Of a stretch of DNA of 64,000 nt, positions 38,079-46,418 are shown piece by piece; positions within the stretch are counted from its first letter, which is position 1; each line of letters begins with the position of its first letter. A program made the position numbers and the translations under genes. The DNA is taken from the NCBI GenBank assembly GCA_027485235.1, contig JAIXRJ010000011.1:1-64000 (forward strand), given 5' to 3'. This stretch comes from Comamonadaceae bacterium (GTDB taxonomy: Bacteria > Pseudomonadota > Gammaproteobacteria > Burkholderiales > Burkholderiaceae_C). Below the pieces are notes generated by a model that saw nothing but the letters and a program-made list of their open reading frames with translations, searched no databases and had not been told where the DNA came from.

Positions 38079-38523
38079 ACGTCCTCCAACCCTCAGTCTA
38101 ACTGCAATCACTGGCTATTGCATCCCTGCGTTGGCCCTTTCTAGAGGCCATTCGAAGTGGTGCAACATACGCCCCCCCCCTGTTTGCAGTAGCCACACAA
38201 ATAGAGCGATGGGCTGTCGCATCGCCCTCAGCACGCAAGCTCCTGATCCTTTTCAGATGACCTTTGCCAATCCATCGTCCGCAAAATACGAAAGATTCGA
38301 GCCCAGATTCAGTTCACCATCTCAGAAATGGGAACGAGCGTCAACTTGCGAGGATCTTCTGTAGGGCCTAGTCTGCATCAAATGCAGCGAATCGCCCCAA
38401 AATTTGCCAAAAAGACATGATCATCTCCTAAAAGTGATGATTTCGGACCAAGCGACCGGTGCCAACCTGATCGTTTTGAAAAATTCTAGCACCAACGGCC
38501 CTTCACTGCATCAAAATGATTAA
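38079..38523. other. Divergent intergenic region with inverted repeat near the WYL start
   Basis: About 445 bp between the leftward AAA gene and the rightward regulator gene, with no gene I can support. It contains a run of nine C at about 38170 and, at its right end, an inverted repeat CTTCACT (38501-38507) / AGTGAAG (38523-38529) with a 15-nt gap that overlaps the first possible start codon of the WYL gene; autoregulation by binding here would be typical of BrxR/CapW-type regulators. Promoters for both sides must lie here, but none is clear. Confidence 0.4.
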
Positions 38524-39489
38524 GTGAAGTCGCTGAATATGCTAGAGTCGAAACCACGCCAACACAATGGGGACAGATACGTGGTCAACAGAACAGTCGC
38601 TGCTGCACTAGACGACCTGACGCAGACGCAAAGAGAGCGACTTTTCTACATTGAAGTCAAAGCATTCTTCTGTGGTGACCTGACGCGCGCGGACATCGAG
38701 CGCCGATTTGGGGTCAAACCTGCCGCCTCTGCGCGCGACCTAAGCACCTATCGCCGTCTGGCCCCACAGAACCTCTTCTACGACGCCGGTCAGCGCAAGT
38801 ACGCCACCACGGATCGCTTCGCCCCACTGTTTGAACACTCAGCCGAGCGCGTGCTGACCTGGTTCCGCTCGGGCTTTGGTGACAACATGGACCAAAAACT
38901 CAAGCGCACCGTCCCCTGTGAAAGCGCCAGCGACCTGGTCAAGCCCGATATCGAAACCCTGGCAACACTTACCCGCGCCATCGCTGGCAGACGCCAAGTC
39001 AAGGTCAATTACCTGTCATTGAGCTCTGGAGCCTCAACCAAGACCTTGTGCCCCCTTGCTCTGGCCGATACCGGACTGCGCTGGCATTTGCGCGCCTATG
39101 ACCGCGAACGTGGCCGCTTTGCCGACTTTGCTTTGACACGCATCGTCAAAGCCAAGGCCATTGACCAGGCCATCCCAGTCGAAGAACAAATTGAATCAGA
39201 CGTGCAATGGGCGCGACTCGTTCACATAGAACTGATCCCCCACCCTGGTATTGCACACCCCAAAGCGATTGAAGCTGACTTCATGATGATCAACGGCGTG
39301 CTAGCTCTCGATATGCGGGCTCCACTGGTTGGGTATGCCCTAAGGCGATGGTCAGTGGATTGCTCGCCCGAGCACAGCCTTGATCCCAAACAACACCATT
39401 TATGGCTGAACAACCCGGAAACCCTTTACGGCGTTGAAAGCGCTGCTTTGGCACCCGGTTACTTGTCCAGCCGATCGTTTTCACAATGA
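38524..39489 (+). CDS. WYL-domain transcriptional regulator (BrxR/CapW-like)
   Basis: Up to 321 residues: N-terminal winged helix (LTQTQRERLFYIEVKAFFCGDLTRADIERRFGVK), a middle WYL domain (TRAIAGRRQVKVNYLSLSSG ... CPLALADTGLRWHLRAYDRERGRF) and a C-terminal WCX-like part. This wHTH-WYL-WCX layout is that of the BrxR/CapW family, which represses BREX, CBASS and other defence operons and is thought to sense a nucleic-acid ligand. The first start is GTG 38524; ATG 38539, or GTG 38581 with GGGGA in front, are alternatives. It stands directly upstream of the DUF499-PglZ genes and should control them. Confidence 0.85.
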   Translation: MKSLNMLESKPRQHNGDRYVVNRTVAAALDDLTQTQRERLFYIEVKAFFCGDLTRADIERRFGVKPAASARDLSTYRRLAPQNLFYDAGQRKYATTDRFAPLFEHSAERVLTWFRSGFGDNMDQKLKRTVPCESASDLVKPDIETLATLTRAIAGRRQVKVNYLSLSSGASTKTLCPLALADTGLRWHLRAYDRERGRFADFALTRIVKAKAIDQAIPVEEQIESDVQWARLVHIELIPHPGIAHPKAIEADFMMINGVLALDMRAPLVGYALRRWSVDCSPEHSLDPKQHHLWLNNPETLYGVESAALAPGYLSSRSFSQ

Positions 39490-39540
39490 ATATTATTGGT
39501 ATAAAAATCACGCCTCTTTCGCGTGTCAACTTTACAAGAA

Positions 39541-39608
39541 TTTGTGTCGCTGTTAGGCACAAAATTATGAATGACAAGTTGAACGCATTGCCAATGGCAA
39601 TTCATATA
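39541..39608 (+). promoter_or_regulatory. Likely promoter/operator region of the DUF499-pglZ genes
   Basis: TTGAAC (39579-39584) is followed after 17-18 bp by CATAT-type sequence (39602-39608), a fair -35/-10 pair. The spacer contains a palindrome ATTGCC-AAT-GGCAAT (39587-39601). Further upstream lies TTTGTG (39541-39546) / CACAAA (39558-39563), a second dyad. Dyads in the promoter spacer are typical operators and would suit the WYL regulator encoded just upstream. A GGAG ribosome-binding site follows at about 39617. Confidence 0.4.
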
Positions 39609-39629
39609 CGTACTGCGGAGAAATAATAA

Positions 39630-42383
39630 ATGCTCGGACTGACTCTACGAGAAGAATTTCGGGGCAAACGCCTCAAAGGGACAGCAATTGAGCTCTCCAA
39701 CGACACGAACACCGGGGCGACTCAGATCGCAGCCCAGGAGTTCTTGGAAATCACGTATCCGACCCACGATCTGCTGAAAGGGATCGAGGCGGTCGGCCCG
39801 AACCAAGGGCGTCCGGTCGTGGTGATCGGCGAGCGGGGCCTCGGTAAGTCTCACTTGATGGCCGCGCTGTACCACGCAGTCAACGATGCGACCTCGACGG
39901 GTGCGTGGCTGAACTCCTGGGCCACCACCTTGGGTGATCCGCAGATCAGCAAGATCGGCCTGCGCAGTGGAATGACGGTGATCGGCGAGAGCCTTCACCG
40001 GCAGCGCTACAAGTTTCTATGGGACTTGCTTTTCGAGCGCCATCCGCACGGCACCTACATCAAGGGCAAGTGGGAGGGCATGGGCGCGGCCAAGACTGAT
40101 ATCCCGTCTGACAAGCTGATCCTCGAGCTGTTGCAGCACACCCCCGCGATGCTCTTACTGGACGAATTCCAAACTTGGTACGACGGCTTGACCAACACCA
40201 AGCAGTACCCCTGGAAGAACTGGGCGTTCAACTTCATCCAGATCCTTTCCGAGATCGCCAAGGAGCACCCGGAGTTGCTGGTGCTTGTGATCTCAGTACG
40301 CAACGGTGGCAGCGATGCCTACCAGCAAGTGCATCGGGTCAATCCGGTCGCTATCGACTTCATGGCGGGCGGCAATCCCGAGCGGGTACAGCAGGATCGA
40401 CGTCGGATGTTGCTGCACCGCTTGTTCACCAACCGGCTGCAGATCACAAAGCCCCAGATCATGACGCTAATCGAAGCACACGTGACCGAGAGTTTGCGGT
40501 TGATGGAGGTTCCCACAGCCGAGCATGAGCGCAAACGTAAGGAGTTTTTGGTTTCGTGGCCATTTGCTCCGCATCTGTTGCGCCTACTTGAAGAGCAGGT
40601 TCTGATTGCCACCGACGCGCAGGAAACGCGCGACATGATTCGCATCCTGGCCAACCTCTACAAGAGCCAAGGCGAAGTAGCACCGGTGCTGACAGCAGCA
40701 GATTTCCGGCTCGATGACGATGCGTCGGGCATTGGCGCGCTGCTGGATTCGGTGTCAAACGAGCATCACCGCACCCTGCGAGCTAAGGCCCAGCAGAACA
40801 TCATCTCGGTCACCGAAGCCGTAACCAACCACGCCAGTCTTGCGCCACATCTGCAGGAGATCGTGGGCGCTTTGTGGCTACGATCTATTGCTGTCGGCAA
40901 CTTGGCTGGTGCCGAACCTGCAACGCTGCAGGTCGACATCACTCGCAATAGGGCCGTAGATGACAACGCGTTCCAAGTGGAGTTGGCGACCATCGTCGAA
41001 AACAGTTTCAACATCCACCAGGACGGCCCCCGGTTGGTCTTCAAGGAGGAAGAGAACCCTCGCGCCAAGCTGATGGCTTGTGCTCGCAACGACAAGCTGT
41101 TCACCGATGGTTCCGACCAAACCCAGCTTGCCAAGCAGGTTCGCTACGTGATCGGCGGCACCGACGAGGTCGCCAAGACCTGCCGTGTGATCGCGCTGCC
41201 GAAGGCTTGGCAGACCGATCCTTGGGCAACGCTGGATGAAGCCGAGCAACCGGAGCGTTGGGATGACCGCCTACCCATCCTGGTTCTGCCAGAGGAACCG
41301 GACAACATCGACCAGCGACTTGGCCGCTGGATCAAAGATCACCTGCAGAAGCGCCGCAACACCATCCGCTTCTTACTGCCGCGATCTGGCTTCACTAATG
41401 CTTTCCAAGATCGCGACCTGCTGATCCTCGCGCGTGCCGAGATGAAGGCACAGGAATGGAGCGGCCAGAACCCTGAGTACAAGAAGCTGCACACCGAATA
41501 TCAGGGTGCTCTGCGCGACATCCTAAAGAAGCGCTTCGACCGCTTTGCGGTGCTACATCGATGGAATTTCGCTGATCCGAGCCAGTGCGTATTCAGCGTC
41601 GAAAGCCTGAAAAAGCAAGGGGCTCAGATTCCCGAGGGCATTGAGGAGGCGCTGATCAACGACCTATTTGTACCCGAGGACTTTGAAGACCTCGTGCTCG
41701 AAGCTGCCGCCGACAACTCGGCGGTTGGAAAGCTGCTGCGCGAGCTGCAGGAGCCACGCCCTGCTGGTCAGGACTGCATCCCTTGGCTTGGCGAAACCGC
41801 AATGAAGGAACGCATCCTGCGGCTGTGCGCCCGGGGCAAGATTACCATCAACTTGCGCGGCCTTGAGTACCTGCAGACCCAGCCGGGCGAAGATGAAGAT
41901 TCGGCCTGGAAGCGCTTGCGTCCCAAGCTGTCGTACACCGGCCGTCAGCTTGATGAAGTGTTCCTGATGGAACCCTCGGCGGTACCGACAACTGGTGGCA
42001 CAACACCCCCAGCGCCTCAGCCGCCGACTGACGGCGGCGAAGGCGGCGAAGGCGGTGGCCTGTGGGGTCGTGGCACAACGCCACCGCCGCCACCACCGGG
42101 TGGTGAAACCACACCGGGAGGTGGCAAGCCTACACCGGGCGGCGGAATCTTCGGCGGTGGCTCCACCACAGGCTGCAAGCCCCGCATTCCGCTGAGCAAT
42201 CCAGCGACCTCTCCTTTGAATCTGATCGGCAAGCTCGAGGGTTGGGGCATTGGCCCGGCTACTCCCGTCGCCGAAGTCTCGATCAAGGTGTCGGCAGCGA
42301 CTGGGGCGCAACTCAGGGACCTGCTCAAGAAACTGCCCGACGGCATGACCTTTGAGCTCAGCCTTGAGAAGGAGGACAACTGA
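39630..42383 (+). CDS. DUF499 ATPase of a PglZ-linked (BREX-like) phage-defence system
   Basis: A 917-residue protein recognisable as DUF499 along its length: opening GLTLREEFRGKRLKGTAIEL, P-loop VVIGERGLGKSHLM, Walker B AMLLLDEFQTWYDG, WAFNFIQILSEIAKEHPELL, RRMLLHRLFTNR, QVELATIVENSFNIH, RRNTIRFLLPRSGF. DUF499 proteins are large P-loop ATPases encoded with PglZ and methyltransferase genes in BREX-like anti-phage systems; their exact mechanical role is unknown. Residues ~785-850 form a Pro/Gly/Thr-rich linker (GGEGGEGGG, TPPPPPPGG) before a ~60-residue terminal domain. The TGA overlaps the ATG of pglZ (TGATG), implying coupling. Start at ATG 39630 with a GGAG site. Confidence 0.85.
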   Translation: MLGLTLREEFRGKRLKGTAIELSNDTNTGATQIAAQEFLEITYPTHDLLKGIEAVGPNQGRPVVVIGERGLGKSHLMAALYHAVNDATSTGAWLNSWATTLGDPQISKIGLRSGMTVIGESLHRQRYKFLWDLLFERHPHGTYIKGKWEGMGAAKTDIPSDKLILELLQHTPAMLLLDEFQTWYDGLTNTKQYPWKNWAFNFIQILSEIAKEHPELLVLVISVRNGGSDAYQQVHRVNPVAIDFMAGGNPERVQQDRRRMLLHRLFTNRLQITKPQIMTLIEAHVTESLRLMEVPTAEHERKRKEFLVSWPFAPHLLRLLEEQVLIATDAQETRDMIRILANLYKSQGEVAPVLTAADFRLDDDASGIGALLDSVSNEHHRTLRAKAQQNIISVTEAVTNHASLAPHLQEIVGALWLRSIAVGNLAGAEPATLQVDITRNRAVDDNAFQVELATIVENSFNIHQDGPRLVFKEEENPRAKLMACARNDKLFTDGSDQTQLAKQVRYVIGGTDEVAKTCRVIALPKAWQTDPWATLDEAEQPERWDDRLPILVLPEEPDNIDQRLGRWIKDHLQKRRNTIRFLLPRSGFTNAFQDRDLLILARAEMKAQEWSGQNPEYKKLHTEYQGALRDILKKRFDRFAVLHRWNFADPSQCVFSVESLKKQGAQIPEGIEEALINDLFVPEDFEDLVLEAAADNSAVGKLLRELQEPRPAGQDCIPWLGETAMKERILRLCARGKITINLRGLEYLQTQPGEDEDSAWKRLRPKLSYTGRQLDEVFLMEPSAVPTTGGTTPPAPQPPTDGGEGGEGGGLWGRGTTPPPPPPGGETTPGGGKPTPGGGIFGGGSTTGCKPRIPLSNPATSPLNLIGKLEGWGIGPATPVAEVSIKVSAATGAQLRDLLKKLPDGMTFELSLEKEDN

Positions 42384-43174
42384 TGCCACTCGACGTCGAG
42401 GTATTGAACAGCCTAACTAAAGGTTCTACCGAGGACGCGTGGCGCGTCATCATCAACAACGCCGTCGAGATTGCGTCCAAGCCGCTAGCTCCAGGTAATG
42501 CCGCCAGCGAGGTCATCAAGCGCGACCGCGAAATCGGCACTCTTGACCACTTCCTGTCCTCCACCGGCTGGGACTTGTGGCAAGCCTTCGGCGACACCGT
42601 CGAGCGCACCTCTGATCGGCTGGCTCGCTGGTGGACAGAGCCTTACAGCGCCAAAGCGGTGTTAGTGCTCGATGGCCTTTCCCTGCGTGAGCTGCCTTGG
42701 CTGCTGCAGGGTGCTAAGGAGCGCGGCTTTACGCTCCACGATGTATCCGCCAACGCTTCTGAACTGCCAGGGGAGACCAATGAGTTCGCGCGAGCCTTGG
42801 GCTTCGGCAGTCGCAGCCAGCTTCAGAACAACGGCGGCGGTCTTGCCCACAAGCTGCAACCGACGCACACCGAGTGTGTCGATATGCCGTGGAAGGATTG
42901 CGAGAGCCTGATCAATGGCTCGCCGAACTGGGTTTTCTGGCACCACTGGCCCGATAGCAAGGTTCACGACGGATCAGGTGCGGGCCAGGGTCTCGACACG
43001 TTGACCCGCGACGCCGCCGATCAACTCAGCGGCGATGACTTCTGGTCTTTCGTCGAGAGCTTGGCCACCGGGCGGCGTCTGGTCATCACCTCCGACCACG
43101 GCTATGCGGCCACAGACGTGGGAAAGAGGCCGAGCTCGTGGAGACCATCGGGATTTGCGCGCCCGAGCTATTGA
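42383..43174 (+). CDS. pglZ: PglZ-domain protein, truncated at its 3' end
   Basis: A PglZ/alkaline-phosphatase-superfamily protein. The recognisable part runs from the start to about residue 243: the first metal-site strand VLVLDGLSLRELPWLL (near residue 93) and the second metal motif LVITSDHGYAAT (near 237). PglZ is the conserved core protein of Pgl/BREX systems. After GYAAT the sequence no longer resembles the family: about 20 unrelated residues follow to a stop at 43174, and the normal C-terminal part after the DHG motif is missing. Two other frames are open across the same junction. The gene is therefore cut at about 43.12 kb, where prophage-type DNA begins. Coupled to the DUF499 gene by TGATG. 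Confidence 0.75.
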   Translation: MPLDVEVLNSLTKGSTEDAWRVIINNAVEIASKPLAPGNAASEVIKRDREIGTLDHFLSSTGWDLWQAFGDTVERTSDRLARWWTEPYSAKAVLVLDGLSLRELPWLLQGAKERGFTLHDVSANASELPGETNEFARALGFGSRSQLQNNGGGLAHKLQPTHTECVDMPWKDCESLINGSPNWVFWHHWPDSKVHDGSGAGQGLDTLTRDAADQLSGDDFWSFVESLATGRRLVITSDHGYAATDVGKRPSSWRPSGFARPSY

Positions 43175-43232
43175 ACTAGACCCCACGTTCGACGCAACTC
43201 AGTACGCAGTCTTCAACCAGCCCCTCGATTGA
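43115..43232. other. Junction between the defence island and the prophage
   Basis: Sequence similarity to PglZ stops near 43115, and the endolysin gene of the prophage ends at 43233. In between, all three plus-strand frames have host-like codon use for a while (stops at 43158, 43174 and 43232), so pieces of unrelated genes may be joined here. The frame ending at 43232 reads ...ELDPTFDATQYAVFNQPLD, which looks protein-like but which I do not recognise. No attachment-site repeat can be identified without the other prophage end. Confidence 0.5.
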
Positions 43233-43688
43233 CTAGGACAGAAGCTTCGCCTCTGCATTGCGTCGTATGACAAGTCCAGGCAGCACCCGACCTCCGCCGT
43301 AAACCCACCGGCGAAGTTCCTGCGCCACTCCCGGCCAATCCCGCTGATTGACCCGCCGCCTGAGCGTCGACGCCTGCAACCGACCCGCCCCGAGGTTAAA
43401 GGTGAAGTCCACAATGGCCGAAAGCCGCTCCTCTGGCTCACTCGCCAGTACCGGACAGAAGCGAAGCGTGGCACTCAACGCGTTAGCCATGTCGGTAGCA
43501 AGATAGGCCTCGCCCTCTTCCTTGGTGATCGGCAGATGCTTGGCATCGCAAAGATGGCCGTACCCGATGGTCCAAAACCCTGCAGGGCAGACATACGGGT
43601 AAGCGCGGTCAGGGTCTGACTTAGGCACCCGGCAGAACCCCTCAAACCGCTTGGCCAGATCAATTGCTGCCTGCGGCACTTCGATCAC
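43233..43688 (-). CDS. Endolysin, phage-type lysozyme (GH24)
   Basis: A 151-residue muramidase of the P21/T4 lysozyme type: catalytic Glu in LAKRFEGF, then YPYVCPAGFWTIGYGH supplying the conserved Gly-Tyr-Gly-His with the catalytic Thr, and the later LSAIVDFTFNLGAGRLQ motif. It cuts peptidoglycan at host lysis. The start is a GTG at 43688 that overlaps a TGA of a short upstream frame. No signal-arrest-release helix is seen, so a holin would be needed, but no complete holin gene is present. It ends the leftward late operon. Confidence 0.85.
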   Translation of the reverse strand: MIEVPQAAIDLAKRFEGFCRVPKSDPDRAYPYVCPAGFWTIGYGHLCDAKHLPITKEEGEAYLATDMANALSATLRFCPVLASEPEERLSAIVDFTFNLGAGRLQASTLRRRVNQRDWPGVAQELRRWVYGGGRVLPGLVIRRNAEAKLLS

Positions 43689-43700
43689 GGCCGAACCTTG

Positions 43701-44762
43701 TCAAACACGCGGCCCAGAAACCAGAAGTTCAGCACCCCGGTAGCTGGTGTCAGTTGCCTTGATCGCGTAATAAGTTGTCCCCGCGACCATCGGACTGGGC
43801 ACGGTGGCGGTGCTGCTCACCTTGACACCGTCCCCGGTGTCGATCGGAATCGCTTGGGAGAAAGTCAGCACCAAATTTGACGTATTGGTTGCGGTGCTGA
43901 CCGTGAAGATGTCAGAAAAACTTGGAGCCGTGATCCGCACATCGCAGGCGTTCGCAGCTGCTGCAATGCTCGTGTCATCGATCGCGCTGCTGGCGATGCC
44001 TCGCCCATAAATCGTGTTGATCAGGTAGTCCCGCAGGACGAGTGCCGGATTGTTGGAGTACCGGGTCTGACCGTCGCGTGGGTCGTACAAAGTTCTGCCC
44101 CGCACATCGGCTGTGATAGTGGGCAGGCCAGAGAATGCGTTACGGTCGTATTTGAGCTTGACGTAAAGGTAGGCGCAGTTGGAAAGTTTGCAGGCACTGG
44201 TCCATTTGGGTACATCAGCGGTCAGCGCTGCATCGACTCCTTCACCGGGCGTACCCAGATGCTTGGTAACTGTGAGCAGGCCCGTGAACTTGGCGTCCGT
44301 TGACAGCACGTCGTCCAAATACACGTTGTCGATCGCGGTCACTGGCCCTTCGGAGAGCACCAGCACCAGGTGCAGGTATTCGTTGCTGCTTCCGGAGACC
44401 TCAATGAACACCCGCGTGCCACCCACCCGGCGGCGACCGTAGATCACTGGGATGGGGTCGACATTGCTCTGGGAGTTGATCAGGATGCCCTGCGCCTGGG
44501 CCGAAGACAGCGCAGACTGGGCGCTTGAGGGCGAATTCGAGCCGATCAGTGACTGCACCGCCAAGTTGGCAACACCCCCGGCGACCAGACCGGTTGCACC
44601 CCCGATGAAACTTGCGGTGGCAAGTGATGCGCCAAGAACGTCAGCCGCTGCGGCCGTGATGCCCGACTCAATGACCATGCCAAGTACGGCATCGGCGACC
44701 ACCGCACCCACGGCCTCCGACACCACCGATCCAACGATGGCTCCAATAACGATGCCAGCCAT
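43701..44762 (-). CDS. Tail-tip attachment protein J homologue, truncated
   Basis: A 353-residue product beginning with a hydrophobic Ala/Gly-rich segment, then the J-family core (IPVIYGRRRVGGTRVFIEVSGSSNEYLHLVLVLSEGP and YLDDVL), and an Ig-like insertion. J proteins are normally about 1,000 residues or more and bind the host receptor. This one breaks off inside the Ig-like part (TTYYAIKATDTSY) and finishes with 13 unrelated residues at 43701. In the overlapping frame those bases read VLNFWFLGRVFDKVRP then TGA, which looks like the end of a small lysis-cassette protein. The simplest explanation is an internal deletion that joined J to the lysis cassette, so the protein is unlikely to work. 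Its ATG overlaps the TAA of the gene before it. Confidence 0.75.
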   Translation of the reverse strand: MAGIVIGAIVGSVVSEAVGAVVADAVLGMVIESGITAAAADVLGASLATASFIGGATGLVAGGVANLAVQSLIGSNSPSSAQSALSSAQAQGILINSQSNVDPIPVIYGRRRVGGTRVFIEVSGSSNEYLHLVLVLSEGPVTAIDNVYLDDVLSTDAKFTGLLTVTKHLGTPGEGVDAALTADVPKWTSACKLSNCAYLYVKLKYDRNAFSGLPTITADVRGRTLYDPRDGQTRYSNNPALVLRDYLINTIYGRGIASSAIDDTSIAAAANACDVRITAPSFSDIFTVSTATNTSNLVLTFSQAIPIDTGDGVKVSSTATVPSPMVAGTTYYAIKATDTSYRGAELLVSGPRV

Positions 44763-45244
44763 TACGCGACTTCCTTATCCCGAACTACCTTGGCATACAT
44801 GCGCTCGACGTCCTGGTAGCCCAGGTGTCCGAGCAGGCGTCCGAAGTCTTTGGTCTGTTTGACGTGGTAATAAATCTTTTGCACGCCCTGGGCTTTAAGG
44901 CCCATCTCGGCAAAGCGCAGCAGTTTCAGCACAACTCGCCCGGCTCTTACCTCGGGCACGGCATACACGGCGCTGTTGGCAGCGACCAGTGCGTCCTGGT
45001 AATGGATGTGGGTCTGGACGATGAATGCGGCGTAGCCCACGATCACACCGTTGCGTTTGGCGATGAAGGTGGCAAGTTTCCCGGCAGCATCGAGTTCGCC
45101 GTAGCGAGCCCAGTCAACGCTCAGACGATCGAGATCCTTCTGGCCGACTTCCTCGTATTCACGTTCGGCCAGAGCTTGGAGTTCTTGGGTCGCCGTTCCA
45201 ACGGGGATGCGCGCATATGTGTAGAAAGATCGTCCACTCTTCAC
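44762..45244 (-). CDS. GNAT-type N-acetyltransferase in the tail module
   Basis: About 161 residues with a GNAT-like fold pattern: FIAKRNGVIVGYAAFIV (beta4), a central AVYAVPEVRAGRVVLKLLRFAEMGLKAQG (acetyl-CoA-binding loop/helix equivalent) and IYYHVKQTKDFGRLLGHLGY. The expected substrate is unknown; such genes are found in the tail-tip region of several siphophages. The GTG at 45244 overlaps the TGA of the upstream gene (GTGA); a second GTG at 45256 is possible. Confidence 0.6.
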   Translation of the reverse strand: MKSGRSFYTYARIPVGTATQELQALAEREYEEVGQKDLDRLSVDWARYGELDAAGKLATFIAKRNGVIVGYAAFIVQTHIHYQDALVAANSAVYAVPEVRAGRVVLKLLRFAEMGLKAQGVQKIYYHVKQTKDFGRLLGHLGYQDVERMYAKVVRDKEVA

Positions 45245-45804
45245 AGAGACCCCCACTTGATTTCCCGATTGATGTTAGTGACGAACTGAAACCCCCGGTC
45301 GCCCGGAAACCAGATCTGCTCTTCTGGGTCATTGGTGTGCCTGCCCGGCGTGCGTTGGAAATCCACCCATTGCGAGCTGGCAGTCACTGCGATCGTGCAG
45401 CTGCCGTTGCTCGGGTCGTCGGAGATTTCCATGCTGTCAATCCGACCATCGAACACCAGCAAAGGGTTGCTGATGATGGCCAGGCGGTAATCCAGAAAAG
45501 CCTTGTAGATGGCGATGCGCCGGTCGATATAGGGCTTGGACAGCGCAATTGAAATCCAAGTCTGATCCACAGCCGAGACTTGAACCGTGACATTGGGAAT
45601 GCTCATGTCACTGGTCTCTGACAGGCCGGAGAACCCGAGAAAGTGTCCGTTGGCCGTGTAGGTATTGGTGCTCCACAGCACGTTGATCCAAGCATCCGTC
45701 ATGCGGATAGTGCCGTCGTCAAACCAGGTCTCAACCAAGTAGACAGGCTGATTGCTGGACTTGAGTATCTCGGCGATGAACTCTGAACTTGCTCCACGAT
45801 CCAT
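45241..45804 (-). CDS. Phage tail protein (tail-tip/hub, DUF2163-like)
   Basis: A 187-residue protein beginning MDRGASSEFIAEILKSSNQP and containing VYLVETWFDDG, SETSDMSIPNVTVQVSAVDQ and IDSMEISDDPSNGSCTIAVTASS, a pattern I associate with siphophage hub proteins placed between the tape measure and J. Exact family uncertain. It follows the preceding tail gene by 11 bp and overlaps the acetyltransferase start. Confidence 0.65.
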   Translation of the reverse strand: MDRGASSEFIAEILKSSNQPVYLVETWFDDGTIRMTDAWINVLWSTNTYTANGHFLGFSGLSETSDMSIPNVTVQVSAVDQTWISIALSKPYIDRRIAIYKAFLDYRLAIISNPLLVFDGRIDSMEISDDPSNGSCTIAVTASSQWVDFQRTPGRHTNDPEEQIWFPGDRGFQFVTNINREIKWGSL

Positions 45805-45815
45805 AAAAATTGATC

Positions 45816-46415
45816 CTAAAAGGCCTCCACCAACTGCAAGCTGAAGTTGTAAATCGACCCCGGAGCCACGGCCGACTCCATCGTGTCGGTGCCCAAAGCC
45901 AGCGTGAACGGCACGTTTCGCACAGTAATCACAGCGCCGTCGGCAGGCACCGCCAGCAAGGCAGGCTCAATCGCCACGGTGGCCAGGCCAAAGGCATCGG
46001 CATTCACATCAGCGGTGACCATGTAAACCTTGGTCTGGCCAGCAATTCCAATGAAGTCACTTGCTTTCAGCGCGCCAGAAAGACCTGCGGACCAGCCACG
46101 CGTGGAGATGCTTCTGCCTTGCTGGTTAGCCCCGTTGATCTGCGGTGTGCCAGTAGCAACCCCTTGAGGCAGTTTGTGCGCAGGCAGAACAGCAGTGAAG
46201 GTGTCCCACTGGCCGCGCTGCGCCACCACGAAAGCCTGAATTGGTGCGAATTGCGCACGGGTCAAGCCCACCCAGTCGGCGGTGATCACCCAGCGCTGAG
46301 CGCCGTTGGTACGAACACTGCGGCGCAAGTTGTGCGAGATCGATACGCGCGTGGGCTGGTAGGACTGAATCTTGATGGCGCTTGGCGCGGGTGTTAATGG
46401 GAACGTGCCGCTCAT
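45816..46415 (-). CDS. Phage minor tail protein
   Basis: A 199-residue protein directly after the tape measure (3-bp gap). It contains WVITADWVGLTRAQFAPIQAFVVAQRGQWDTF, which is often seen in distal-tail or hub proteins of siphophages, and a beta-rich rest (TKVYMVTADVNADAFG, APGSIYNFSLQLVEAF). A distal tail (Dit-like) role fits its position, but I cannot show it. Confidence 0.6.
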   Translation of the reverse strand: MSGTFPLTPAPSAIKIQSYQPTRVSISHNLRRSVRTNGAQRWVITADWVGLTRAQFAPIQAFVVAQRGQWDTFTAVLPAHKLPQGVATGTPQINGANQQGRSISTRGWSAGLSGALKASDFIGIAGQTKVYMVTADVNADAFGLATVAIEPALLAVPADGAVITVRNVPFTLALGTDTMESAVAPGSIYNFSLQLVEAF

Positions 46416-46418
46416 GAC

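Noticed and set aside
38131-38364. 77-codon plus-strand frame between the AAA and WYL genes
   Set aside because: Runs through the C-tract, has no start signal and no protein-like pattern.
42674-43186. Minus-strand frames opposite pglZ
   Set aside because: Antisense shadows; the plus frame carries both PglZ metal-binding motifs.
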